The notes below the pieces were generated by a model that did not search any database, was not told the origin of the DNA, and saw nothing but the letters and a program-made list of their open reading frames with translations. DNA of 64,000 bases from Mangifera indica (Eukaryota > Streptophyta > Magnoliopsida > Sapindales > Anacardiaceae). Below are positions 22,860-35,300 of this stretch, piece by piece (positions within the stretch are counted from its first letter, which is position 1; the number at the start of each line of letters is the position of its first letter). A program made the translations under genes and the position numbers. The stretch lies in contig NC_058138.1 in the NCBI RefSeq assembly GCF_011075055.1, positions 2,170,001 through 2,234,000 of the forward strand, in the 5' to 3' direction.

Positions 22860-24047
22860 CTTATTTTGGTGAACTTCAACCCAGAATCCATGCCACAAAT
22901 TCTAGTCATAAATCTGAGCAGTAAACTCATGCAAAGTTTCAAACTTTAAACTTAAAAACTGAATCAAACTTAAGTTACCCTTAAGTTTGACTAGATAAAC
23001 TCAAGTTATCATATTTTTCATTCGGGCAAAACTCAAGTTAGAAGGGTGATTGGATTTGACTCAATCTGTATCCAAACCTATATTGATAAAATGAATTCTA
23101 GTCCAAATCTGAGTAACTCTATAACAATTGCCAAAATCAGCTAAACAATTTAAATAAATACATCCAATTTGGTTGATCAAAATTGATGCAATCACCTAAC
23201 ATGTGGAAAATCTTTTAGTAAAATCATAACAATGCTATAGCAGAAAACTACTTCACAAAACAGGTAAAAGATCAACTATCAAGTTTCTACCAAGGTGACA
23301 GTCGCATACCTTTTGGTCGATTATGAAGCCTCCTCTTGGATAGATCAAAATCCATGTAATCTCCTAACATGAAGAAAATTTTGGAGTAAATTCATAACAA
23401 TATTGACAGAAAAATATCTTCATAAAAAAGGTAAACGAATAATGCATAACATGGATTTTCTACAAAGTGTACACAAACTGCATCATTTTTCAATATAAAG
23501 ATTCTTTCAATTAAAAGAATATACTCATCATGTAAATATGTTAAGAAGAAGTCACTATAAGGGCAAAGTTGAAGAAGAAGACCTGATCTTACTCACCTCA
23601 TTTGCTACAAGAGAAGTCCGATCAACATGTGGAAGCTTTATTGATCAAGACTCTATATGAAATAAAAGAAAAAATACATATAAATGCTTAGTAAAGATTA
23701 TGGGAGGCAATCTTGTGCACATATCAATCTTTTAATGGTTGAAGAGAGCAAAAGACTAGGAAACTTATAAAGTACTTTACCTCTCATGCTAAAATTAAAG
23801 CAGATTCGAAATAAATCGAAGATACGAAAATGACCAACATTGGCTAAAATGCTTAAAGCTTTCCGTTTCATTTTCATCGTCATTTACGTTACAATGAAGT
23901 TTTTTTCCAAATATATATAAAACACAGATTCCAAATAAATCGAAGATACAAAAATGACCAACATTTGCTAAAATGCTAAAGTTTTCGGTTTCATCTTCAT
24001 CGTCATTTATGTTACAGTAAAGGTTTTTTTTTTTCCGAATATATAAA

Positions 24048-24050
<3 letters not shown>
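22860..24050. other. Gene-free stretch with small tandem duplications
   Basis: No supported gene. Two internal duplications are visible. A ~120-bp phrase (CCATGTAATC/GATGCAATCACCTAACATG...AAATCATAACAAT) repeats at ~23190 and ~23350. A ~124-bp unit starting CAGATTCGAAATAAATCGAA at ~23801 repeats at ~23925 through 'tttcatcttcatcgtcattta'. The rest is unremarkable AT-rich sequence. Confidence 0.45.

Positions 24051-24099
<49 letters not shown>
24051..24099. repeat. (TA)n microsatellite
   Basis: Uninterrupted TA dinucleotides for ~49 bases, immediately after the second 124-bp duplicate. A similar expansion lies at ~25541-25605. Confidence 0.9.
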
Positions 24100-24102
<3 letters not shown>

Positions 24103-24479
24103 ACCCCGTTTTACGAGAAATTCTAATTTTTGTTTATAAGAGGCCTTTATATAAATTGAATGCAAAATTCACATAACATGACACATACAAAAATAAGATA
24201 ATATAAGAAATAAAATTCTGAAGACATCACTCAAATTCAAGAGAAATCAGTTGAAATGAACCAAATTTGACCTATAAATAAACATTTCCACATCAAAACC
24301 AACAAACTTCAAAATATTCAAATGGGTCTCTAAAGAAACAGGTAAAAAAAAGCATAATTTCAGGCTGATATCTTTAAAATACATGTATTCCTAACTAACA
24401 AATGCACATGAATACACAGCTACCATTAAGAAAAGAAAAATGAATATCTGATTTTCACAATCCAACATAGATTTTATAG

Positions 24480-25550
24480 TAAGCCATCCAAGCAATTATG
24501 GTCATATATGATGAATTTGGTAATGCTATTAAAAAAAATCTATTAATTGAAATTTATTTGGTAATGTCGCACATAGATTTTGCAGGTTGTGCGGGTCGTA
24601 TTGAGAGCTTTAGAGTCCGACCTGACCCGTAATCACATAAAAAATAATTAAATATTTTCTAACAAATAATTTAAAATTTTAAAAATATATATAATATGGC
24701 AGGTTGATTTGCTAAAGGCTCACAAAGGCAAGACCTAAGGGGCTCTAAGTTGTGCTGCCGACCTTGCCATGCCTTGAGTTGACACAACTTGAAAGACTGA
24801 CCAACGGGCCATGGTCCGGTACAACTTGTGAGCAACCAAATTATGGTCATACATGTTGAATTTGGTAATGTCATTATAAAAAAAAAGGTATAAATGGAAA
24901 CTAAATTTTGTAATGTCGTACATAGATTTTGCAGGTTGTACAGGTCGTATTAGGGCCTTTATGGTCTACATGACATTATCCATGATAAACTAAAAATAAT
25001 TTAATATTTTTAAAATTTAAAATATATATAATATGACTAGTTGACCTACTAGAGGACTACAAAGACATGAACTAGGGGGCCTTGAGTCATGCTCCTAACC
25101 TTGCCATGCCTTGGGTCAGCACAACCCGAAACAGCTATCAATATGCCATGGCCTGGCATGACATGTGAGTAAACAAATTATGGTCATGCATGATGAATTT
25201 GGTAATGCCATTATAAAAAATCTATTAATTAAAACTTAATTTGGTAATGTTGTACATAGATTTTGCAGATTTATGTGGGTCGTATTGGAGGCTTTAGGGT
25301 TTAACCCAACATGACCTACGATAAAATAAAAAATAATTCAATATTTTAAAAAAATAATTTAAAATTTTTAAGACAAGCTAAAGACCCAAGGAGACACAAC
25401 CAAGGGCTCTTGGTCGTGCCTCCAACTTTGCTATGCTGTGGGTCGACACAATTCAAAAGGCCCACTAGTAGGCCATGGCCTAATGCAACCCACGAGCAAC
25501 CAAATTACAGTCATACATGATGAATTTGATAATGTCATTAATATATATAT

Positions 25551-25609
<59 letters not shown>

Positions 25610-26520
25610 AGATATGTATATGTGTAGATATGTATATATATATGTATATTAATTGAAACATAATTTGGAAATATTTTACATAGATTTTGTGGATTGTGTG
25701 CATAAATATTTTACATAGATTTTGTGGATTGTGTGCATTGTATTGGGGGCTTTAGAGTCCAATTTAACACGACCCGCAATAAAATAAAAATAATTAAATA
25801 TTTTTTTAAAAGTAATTTAAAGTTTTAAAAATATATATAATATCGTAGGTTAGCCTATCTAAGGTCCACAGAGGCAGAACTGAGGGGCTTGGGTCATGCC
25901 CTTAACCTTGCCATGCCTTAGGCTGACAAAGCCCAAATGGCCCACCAATGAGTGATCGCCCGATACGACCTATGAGCAAACAAATTATTGTCAAATATGA
26001 TGAATTTGAATTTGGTAATGTCATTAAAAAAAAAATCTATTAATTGAAACTTAATTTGGTAATGTTGTCCATAGATTTGAGGGTTGTGTGGGCTGTATTG
26101 GAGACTTTGGAGTTCGACCCGACATAACCCATGATAAAATGAAAATAATGAAATATTTTTTACAAGGTTGTTTAAAATTTTTAAAATATATATATTATGG
26201 CAAGTTGACTTGCTAAAGGCCTATGAAGGCACAACCTAGGGGGCCTTGGGTCATGCCCCGACCTTGCCATGCCTTGGGTTGACACAACTCGAAAAGCCCA
26301 CTAGTGGGCCATGGCCTTGTATGACCGTGAGCAAACAAATTATTGTCATAAATGATGAATTAGGTAATACCATTATAAAAAATTTATTAGTTGAAACTTA
26401 ATTTGGTAATGTCATCATAGATTTTGTGGGTTGTATTAGGTTGGTCTACTCTAAAAGGCCTACCGCCAGGCTATAGCCCGGTACGACAGGCTATGCTAAA
26501 TACAACCCAACATGGTCCGT
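24480..26520. repeat. Tandem array of ~340-bp units (six copies)
   Basis: The anchor 'aattatggtcatacatgatgaatttggtaatg' (variants) occurs at ~24494, 24838, 25176, 25502, 25982 and 26337. Each unit goes on with 'taattgaaacttaatttggtaatg', CATAGATTTTGCAGGTTGTG, a GACCTGACCC-like stretch, 'aatatatataatatggcaggttg', CTTGCCATGCCTTGGGTTGA and CCACTAGTGGGCCATGGCC. Spacings are ~344, 338, 326, 480 and 355 bp. The long fourth unit contains a (TA)n expansion and a local duplication of ACATAGATTTTGTGGATTG. It is a satellite-like local array with no coding content. Confidence 0.85.
25541..25605. repeat. (TA)n microsatellite inside the ~340-bp array
   Basis: A run of TA dinucleotides, followed by GTGTAGATATGTATA repeats to ~25650, sits within the fourth unit of the tandem array and explains that unit's extra length. 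The open frame translated here on the minus strand is only a repeat translation. Confidence 0.85.
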
Positions 26521-27685
26521 TGTCGTGTCTAAAGTTAACTATTAGTTTTAACAGTTAAAAAATATTTATATTATTTTATCTAAATATTATTAGTTACCAG
26601 TACAAATATATAATTTATTTAGCTAAAGTATATAATGTATCTAGCTTGAACCTAAAAATTGAAGCTCAAATGGGTAAGCCCAAAGCCCAAGCCTTAAAAA
26701 AGATTAGCCTCAAGTTTAAACTTGTTGGGTCCGATTCAATCGGCTTAATTGGAAAACCTACTTTTAAAAGTCAAAATTGATAATCTATCTAGATTTAGTG
26801 GCCAAAGTCACAATAGAAATGTGCAATCTTGTCAAGTCACATAAGCCAATGAGTGACTAGGTCAAATCACACCCTTGGTGTAGTTCTGGTGAGGTCGTGC
26901 CTAGTGAGGAATTCCAAACAAATCACATCTTTCTGGTTTCAATTGCTCCAAATAGGTGTGATGTTATCAAACGGTGTAATCCTACAATTCAACATCAACA
27001 ATTCAATTTCACTTTTGATTTTATTTTCAAAATTAGTAAAGAGAAATGATGTTTATACATATCTATCATTAGTTTTTTCTAACATAGTTAAATTTTAGAT
27101 GTGAATTTGTAGTTTAGGAATTCTAAGGGATGGAAATTGTGGTTTCCCCAAACCTTGGGTGGGATAGATAATTTACTCATCTTTAATTTTTTTTTGCCCA
27201 CCCTAGTTTTTGAACTTAACACTTTAGTCGCCATAAGTGTATCTTCATAATGATCTTGCCCTATATTCACTGAACATAGATGTTAAATAACATATCATTT
27301 TTTCTCTAGAACATTAAGGATCTTGTAATTAAACTTTAATAATCTAATTAAATATAAAGAATATATATGGTTATACACAGGTGAGAAGCCTATTTGAAGC
27401 ATATGTCAAAATAATGCATGGATGGCAATGAAAGAATAGATACAGCATATCTCTTCTGTTAACACACAAGAAATTTAATATACATTAGTGATAACCAACA
27501 AATAAACAGCTCACTTGTCTATATGAGAGTTATGAATAGAAATTACATTTGTATTTTATAAAGTATTATCAAAATTAACATATATAAAATGCTTGAATAT
27601 AGACGAAATTATCATAAATGAGAAAGGAGAAAAGGCTGCTGCTTGTATCAACATAAAAGATGGTGTTCCTAGCTTAAACGAGATG
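26521..27685. other. Gene-free stretch
   Basis: AT-rich sequence between the tandem array and the ferrochelatase relic. The open frames near 26853 and 27088 show no recognisable domain and no splice support. No transposon ends could be defined. Confidence 0.4.
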
Positions 27686-27689
27686 AAAC

Positions 27690-28290
27690 TTACTTTGTTT
27701 CAGTAGAAGATTTTATCCACACCGCTCTATCTCTACAACTAGGTAAAGCATCTGCGTTCTGAAGAAAATATTTAGGTGCTGCTTCTGTTTTAGTATATTC
27801 TGTAATTTCTTGCCTGTAGTAAATCATTTCGAGTGAGAATAATGTGACGGAGAAGATGCACACTTGCCAAGGCTGCCTGTTTCAATCATACGGTCCTGGC
27901 ATCAACCGGAAAGTTACATCAGGTCTATGGTTGACTTGTTTAAGTTAGAGTTGGAGATAATCTCTGAGCCTGAGGAGGTGCATTTAATTTGTGGATATAA
28001 TCTTCTTGTATATCATTCTTTTGCAGCACAAAATCGGTATATATATATATATATATTAAAATTTGATTTGCCTGAGTAAGGAAATCTTTTAGTGCCCATG
28101 GAGTACCAGTAAGTTATGTTAAGAATGCTGGTGATCCGTACAAAGACCAGATAGAGGAGTGCAACTACCTAATCATGCAGAACTTGATAAGCTGAAGAGT
28201 TGGCAATCATCATACTCTGACACACCAAGTTTTACTGTTGCATAAGTTTTAGCTTCCGTCTTCCTTGTCTGCCCTAAATTATGAACACTG
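27690..28290 (+). pseudogene. Ferrochelatase relic 1 (central exons only)
   Basis: This block is a diverged copy of 55190-55830. One piece at ~27864-27985 reads RSWHQPESYIRSMVDLFKLE..., corresponding to the ferrochelatase region that normally reads like SWYQREGYIKAMA. A second at ~28094-28195 keeps the active-site-adjacent phrase [20 protein letters not shown] before a stop. The first part (27710-27830) aligns nucleotide by nucleotide with 55210-55330. Ferrochelatase inserts iron into protoporphyrin IX in plastids. Here there is no N-terminus, no C-terminus and no continuous frame. It is bordered on the right by a copia LTR. Confidence 0.75.
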
Positions 28291-28312
28291 TAATTGCTAG
28301 CAAACTAGAATA

Positions 28313-31300
28313 TTGAAGTTGTTCCTTGCTTACTGTTTTTTGGTTAAGCATTTTGTATTTGATTAAGTCACTTTAGTTGGAGCAAGTAAAATGTGTGGCT
28401 TACCTTAAACTAAGGAACTTTTGGTATATAAAGTATGGCCATTGGTATGACTTCTTTGTACTTGTCTTCATGTATATGTATCTTTGATTAATAAAGAAAC
28501 ATATACTTCCGAAAATTAAAGAGAACAACTTTATCTTTTTTTCAGCTCTCTTTCTTTCATCTTTAAGTTATAACCTTGCTCCCCTGTTTCTGAAACTTGC
28601 TGTAACTTTGTACATTCAGAACTTAGTAAGGTATGTTATTCCATCTACTTCAAATTTAATATGGTATTAGAGCTTTGAGATCTTAAGGGGTGTATGAACT
28701 TGTCCTAAAAAAAAATATATATATATAAACCAGTCTTAAAACCATTTAATCTGTTATTGCTCCATGACATCCTTGTCTTCTTCTATGTCACCACCAATAT
28801 ACAATGGTGAGAATTATCACATATGGGCAGTAAAAATGAAGGCATTCTTGAGGGGTTTAGGATTGTGGCAGTATGTTGAGGAGGAGAAACAACCTTCTTC
28901 TTTGGGGCCAAATCCAACTTTGAACCAAATTAGAATGCATGAAGAAGAGATGACCAAGAGTCCTAGAACCTTGTTTATGATCCATCAAGTAGTAACTGAT
29001 ACTATTTTCACAAAGATTGTCTCATGTGAAATAGTTAAAGAAGCTTGGGACAAGTTGAAGGAAGACTCTTTAGGAAATGAGAGGTCAAGACAAATGAATG
29101 TCTTGAACCTAAGGAGAGAGTTTAAAGTGCTGAAGATGAAGGAAGTGGAAATTGTTAAAGAATATGCTGACCGAGTGCTCAAAGTGGTGAATCAAATCAA
29201 GTTAATAGGAGAGACCCTTTCTGATCAAAGGGTTATCGAAAAAATACTTGTCACTATTCCAGAGAGATATGAAGCTAAGATCTCTTCACTGGAAGACTCT
29301 AAAGACTTCTTTGAACTTACTTTATTTGAAGTGTTGAATGCCTTGAAAGCTCAAGACCAAAGAAGGGCATTAAGGCAGGAAGAGTCAATTGAGCAAGCCT
29401 TGAGTATGAGAGTTCAAGATAAAAACTGGAGTGACTATGGTAGCAAGAAACAATCTTTTGGTAGAAGAGATGAAAAAAAAGATAAGAACAAGTCACAAAG
29501 TGATAAGAAAGGAAAGTTTATTTTGTGTCCTCACTGTAAAAGAAAATTCATTCTCCTAACAATTGCTGGTTTGGGCCAAATGTAAGATGCAGGTTGTGTA
29601 ATCAGCAAGGACACATTGATAAAGTGTGTTGAAACAAGCCATCAAACCCAAGTCAGAATACTCAGCAAGCTCAAATTGCTGAAAATCAAGAAGTCTCAAA
29701 TGAAAGTTTGTTTGTGGCTTCATGTCATGTTTTATAGAAAAATCAAGCACCTACAGCCTGGTTGATTGAGAGTGGCTGCTCAAGTCATATGACAAATGAT
29801 GTTTCACATTTCACCAATCTTGACTCTACTTTATGCTCCAAAGTTAGAATTGGAAATGTAGACTTACTGGAGGTCAAAGGCAAAGGATCAGTCCTAGTCA
29901 AGACACCAAAATGTACCAAACTCATACATGATGTACTTTATGTTCACAATATTAGTCACAATTTGCTGAGTGTTGGTCAAATGATGCAAAATGGATATTC
30001 TCTCAACTTTAAGAATAATACATGCTTTATTTTTGATAAGAATGGTCTTGAGGTTATGTCAGTGGGTATGAAGGACAATAATTTTGCTATTAAATGGCAA
30101 TTTCTAGAAGCTAATTCAGTAAAAACAGTTGTTGATGAATCAAAATTGTGGATAGTAGACTAGGATACTTTAACTTTTCTGCTTTGAAAAGTATGCATGA
30201 TGATGAACTGGTTCTGAATTTACCTGCCATAATTGACCCCAAAGAGTTATGTGAAGTATGTCAATTTGGGAAGCAAGCTAGGCTGCCTTTTACTGAAAGT
30301 AATTGGAGAGCAAATGAAAAACTACAGCTGCTGCATTCTGACTTGTATGGTCTTATGGATACCTTATCATTGAATGAAAGCAAATACATGCTACTCTTAA
30401 TTGATGATCTAACTAGATATTGTTGGGGTTATTTTCTCAAGCTAAAAAGTGAAGTTCTAGACACTTTCAAAAGATTTAAATTGGAAGTGGTAAACAATCA
30501 ACAACTAAAATCAAAATTCTGAGAACTGATAATAGAGGTGAGTACACCTCTCATGCATTTGCTGATTACTGTAGAAGTGAAGGAATTGTCCATCAACTTA
30601 CCACTCCTTATACCCCTCAACAAAATGGGGTTAGTGGAAGGAAGAATAGATCAATGATGGAAATGTTAAAATGCTTGTTATTTGAAAAAAGGGCTGTCAA
30701 AAAGGTTCTGGGAAGAAGCTGCCAATACTGCCATATACCTGCTGAATATGCTGCCTTCCAAAGCATCGAATAATGCTACTCCTTTTGAAAAATGGCATGG
30801 AAGAAGATCATCAGTGGATCATTTAAAAACCTTTGGTTGTATCTGCTATGTCTTTGTTCCTTAAGAGAAAAGATCAAAATTGGATTCCAAGGCTGACATT
30901 GGAATTTTTATTGGTTATAGTTTTGTCTCAAAAGGGTACAAAATATTCCTTCCTCAAACTTCAAGTGTTGTGGTTAGTAGAAATGTTAAATTTGATGAGG
31001 CAAAGTCTTGGAACTGGGAAAATAGTTTAGATAACCATTCTCAGCTCATAACTTCTTCAGAATCAGTCTCCAAGGCTGAAAGGTTGTTGTATGAAAGTAA
31101 CAATGATGAGATAGTTCCTGCTTCAAAAATGAGATCACTTGATGACATTTATAGGAGGTGTAATTTAGTTATGAAAAAGCCAAAAAACTTTGAAGAAACA
31201 TCCTTAAATAATAAATGGTTAAATGCCATAAAGGAGGAATTAAATATGATCTCAAAAAATAGAACTTGGAGCCTAGTAACTAAACTAATTGGCCACAAAC

Positions 31301-32304
31301 CAATTAGGGTTAAGTGGATATTCAGAACAAAACTGAAACTTGATGGTTCAGTCAACAAACTCAAGGCTAGATTGGTAGTTAAAGGGTATATGCAGCAAGC
31401 TAGGTCTGATTTCTTTGAAACCTCTGTTCATGTAGCAAGGTATGATACAATTAGGCTTTTAATTGCCTTGTCTGCTAAAACAGGTTGGAAGAAACATCAT
31501 TTTGATGTCAAATCAGCCTTCTTGAATGGAATCCTTGATGAGGAAATTTATGTTCATCAACCTAAAGGCTTTGTAATTCCAGGAAAAGAAGAGTGTGTTT
31601 ATAGGTTACACAAGACTCTTTATAGGCTTAAGCAAACTCTTAAGGCTTGGTATAGTAGAATACATGATCACTTACTAAGCCTAGGATTTGTATGCAATCA
31701 AAGTGAACCTACCTTGTACATCAAGAGACAAAATGATGAAGTTAAACTCATTGTATCCTTGTATGTTGATGACTTATTGGTGACAGGAGGAGATGCTACT
31801 CAATTGTTGGAATTCAAACTCAGCATGGAAAAGGAATTTGAGATGTCTGACCTTGGCCTAATGAAGTACTTTCTTGGCTTGGAAATTCTCTAACTTCCTA
31901 ATGGAATTTTTGTTTTGCAAGAAAGATATGCCAAAGACTTGTTGAGCAGGTTCCATATGACTAACTGCAAGTCAGCTTCCACTCCACTTGCTGTTAATAT
32001 AAAACCTATGAAAAATAATGGAGCTGAAAAAGTAGATGCCACTTAATATAAAAGATTAGTGGGATGTTTGCTTTACTTGTGCTCTAGCAGACTTGATTTA
32101 ATGTTTGCCACATCTTTACTGTCTAGATTTATGCAAGAACCAAGCGTCTTCCACTGGTCAATTGCTAAAAGAATTTTAAGGTATGTTAAGGGCATCTATA
32201 GCTATGGCTTGTGGTTCTCTTGTCAACAAAAGGATGAGTTGATAGGGTTTTCAGATAGTGACTGGACAGGATGCCAATATAATTATAAAAACACCTCTGG
32301 GTTT
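28313..32304 (+). mobile_element. Ty1/copia retrotransposon, forward, 3' truncated
   Basis: A 5' LTR-like region (~28313-28659) has a TATATAAAG box near 28423 and AATAAAGAAA near 28490. Directly after it, TGGTATTAGAGC at 28662-28673 is a primer-binding site complementary to initiator tRNA-Met with one change. Gag-pol order (gag, protease, integrase, reverse transcriptase, RNase H) is that of copia. The element breaks off inside RNase H at ~32304, where sequence of the opposite orientation begins, so there is no 3' LTR. The exact LTR start is uncertain because its TG terminus looks mutated. Confidence 0.85.
28764..32304 (+). pseudogene. Decayed copia gag-pol of the forward element
   Basis: Gag opens at 28764 and runs 273 codons to a frameshift in the zinc-knuckle region (CPHC, then CRLC...C in another frame). 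The protease site near 29771 reads ESG instead of the usual DSG. Integrase fragments (HSDLYG; LIDDLTRYCWGYF; the RTDNRGEY phrase) cover 30150-30860 in broken frames. The longest intact piece, 30880-31893, spans the reverse transcriptase with HHFDVKSAFLNG and YVDDLLVTG. RNase H (QxDELIGFSDSDWTG) follows a stop at ~31891 and another at ~32043. At least five disruptions make it non-autonomous. Confidence 0.85.
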
Positions 32305-35300
32305 CAGTTGGCGTGCACTTAAGCATACCAATCTCCTTTAGTAGATCAAGAACATACTTCCATTCAGAAATAAAAATACTAGCTTTTGACCTTGTGACCT
32401 CAATTCTTAGGAAACAACTAAGATTTCCCAAGTCTTTAATTTCAAACTCTTTGGTAAGAAGCTTTTTAAGATCCGCCATTCCCAAGTCCTTTATCCACTA
32501 GAGTGTAACCTTCTTCAACCCTTAGTTTATTTAAAGGATCCATAGGGGTTTTAGTTGGCTTGCACTCAAGCATATTGGTCTCCTTTAGTAAATCAAGAAC
32601 ATGCTTTCGTTCAGAAATAAAAGTACCAACTTTTGACCTAGTGACTTCTATTCCTAAGAAACACCTAAGATTTCCTAGGTCTTTAATTTCAAACTCTTTG
32701 GTAAGAAGCTTTTTAAGATGCCCCATTCCTTTGTGATTATCTTTGGTGATAATGATGTCATCCATATAAATTATCAAAATAGTCATTTCTTCTTCTAGAG
32801 AATGTTTAAAAAATAGTGTTTGATTTGCCTAACACTGCTTAAAATTATTTTTTCACCCATGTTAATCGATCAAACCAATCTCATAGAGATTGCTTTTGCC
32901 TGTACAACAACTTGTGAAGTTTGCATACTTTCCCAGTGTAGGATGTTAATTCTAATCCTCCTCTAGGTCACCATTTAGGAAGGTGTTTTTAATGTTAAGT
33001 TGACGAAAAGGCTAATCCAGATTAGTTGTTATAGATAGAACTACATGAATGGAGTTAAGTTTGGTAACAAAGGCAAATGTCTCCTCATAATCCACTTCAT
33101 ATGATTAAGTAAACCCATTAGCAATGAGGAGAGCCTTGAATTTGTTTATGCTTTCGTTACCATTGTGTTTGATGGTAAATATCTACTTATAGTCGATAAA
33201 ATGCTTCCAATTTGGAAGCTCTTGTATTTCTTATGTACCATTCTTTTCTAAGGTTTGAACTTCTTCAAGGACAACAACTTTTCACTTGGGATAGCTTAAA
33301 GCCTGCTATACATTGTTGGTTAAGGTAAAGGCTTAAAGACTTGAAGATAATCCTTCACAAGAGACAAAGTTATAGATGAGGTGTTGGATGCAATATCTCA
33401 CTCCTTTTCTTAAAGCAACAGGTTGATCTAACTCATTAAAAGAATCAAATTCAATGAGAGTGTTACCTTTGTGAGGATCTAGAGTATTTGGACTCGATTT
33501 ACTTCCCTGTATGTGTTAGATTCTTTACTTCCCTTTGAACTGCCTTTCTCTTAGAATAAACAATCAAGTCTCTTGTGAGATTGTCTCGTACCAATTTCAA
33601 AAAATGAGAGACGGGTTCAATTTGGGACAAATTTTCTTGAATAGGTTTGACAGGTTGGTCAGGTTCAATTTGGATGGGTTTTAGTTTGGATAGGTTCAGA
33701 ATTTTGCTAGGCATTCCATATAGGGACAATTCCTCTTCCTCCAGAATTCACACAGTTCCAAAGCTGATATTATTTTGTGATTGGATTCTCCCCCTGAATG
33801 TCAACTTGGGTATAATAGGGTTGATTTTCAAAGAAGGTGACATCCATGGAATGGTAAAATTTTAGAGTAAGTGGAGAGTAACACTTGTATACCCTTTTTT
33901 ATTAGGAGAATAACTAAGAAATATACACTTATGAACTTGGAATCAAGTTTACTGCAGTATTGTGATGATATATGAATAAATGCAATGCATCCAAATACTT
34001 TTATAGGAATAAATGATAGTTTTTGAGTGGAAGGATAAGCATTTAGGAGAGTTTGACATGAAGTTTTGTACCTTAAAACTGCTTTGGCTCATTTGTTGCT
34101 AGCATAAGTGATCTTGCAACCTTCATTAAATGTCGACTTTTTCTTTCAGTGACTCAATTTTGTTGTGGAATATCAATGCATGAACTTTGATGTATGATAC
34201 CTTGCTCCAAAAAAGATATGAGCCCAAATTGGAGTGAAAGTATTCACGTCCATTATTTGTTTAGAGAACTTGGATTTTTGCATTGAATTGAGTCTGGATC
34301 ATGAGATTGACATTTTGAAACATTTTGCCTACTTCAGATTGTTCTGTCATGAGAAATATCCAAGTTATCTTTGTGTGATCATCAATGAATGTAACAAACC
34401 ACCTTGAACCTGAAATGTCAATGACTCTTGAAGGTCCTTAAACATCACTATAAATATAGAGAAGAGATCTGATGGCTTGTATGATTGTAAAGGATAAGAA
34501 GTTCAAGTATGTTTTCATAGTTGGCAAACTTCACATTGAAACATATTTGGATTTTTATTGAATAATGAAAGGAGAAATTTTTCAAGATACAAAAAGTTTG
34601 GGTGTCCTAAGCGATAGTGCCACAATGTGATTTCACTACCTTTATTACCGAAGGAAAAACTTTCACAATCGTTATTTTGAGATTGTTTAATAGGATCAGC
34701 AGTTTTAGGGAGGTAAAGTCCCCTACATACTCTTAGCATTGCCAATCATTTTTCTCGAATCCAAATTCTGAAATTCACACAAATGAACAAAGAATTTAGT
34801 AGTATGCTTTAAGCCTCTTATAAGTGTACTGATAGACAAGAGGTTACAATCAAGATTGGGAACAAATAGGACAAGATCCAATCAACTATTTGAACAATGA
34901 GATTAACAGTACACGGGTTATATTGTGTGAACATAAAAGCATCCCCAGTCACATGATTAAATGCGTTGGAATCTATAATCCGAATCTTTATTTTTCATGA
35001 GTGACATTCAAAGCATATAAAAAATCACCTTTTTGTGCCAAAGTTCTAGCACCGATTTGACTGGTTGTGTTTTGGATGGTTTGCTGGAGCATTTTCTATA
35101 TAATTCCATCTTCTCTTTGTTAAATGGGGCTTGCTCAATTGTTGCTGAACTATTGGCAATAGTCTAAAAAATAGTAGTCTTTCCTCGGCTTTCCTTGCCG
35201 TTGATTGAGAGTGGTTTCCAATCAACATGTTTACCACGTAAAACCCAGAAGACCTCATTCGCATGTCCCGTTTTCCTACAATGATAACACTTGGGTGAGT

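Noticed and set aside
25431..25703. 90-codon minus-strand frame rich in Tyr and Ile
   Set aside because: It is a translation of the (TA)n run within the tandem array.
26853..27098. 81-codon frame near the end of the tandem array
   Set aside because: No recognisable domain, no splice sites of note and ordinary length for AT-rich DNA.
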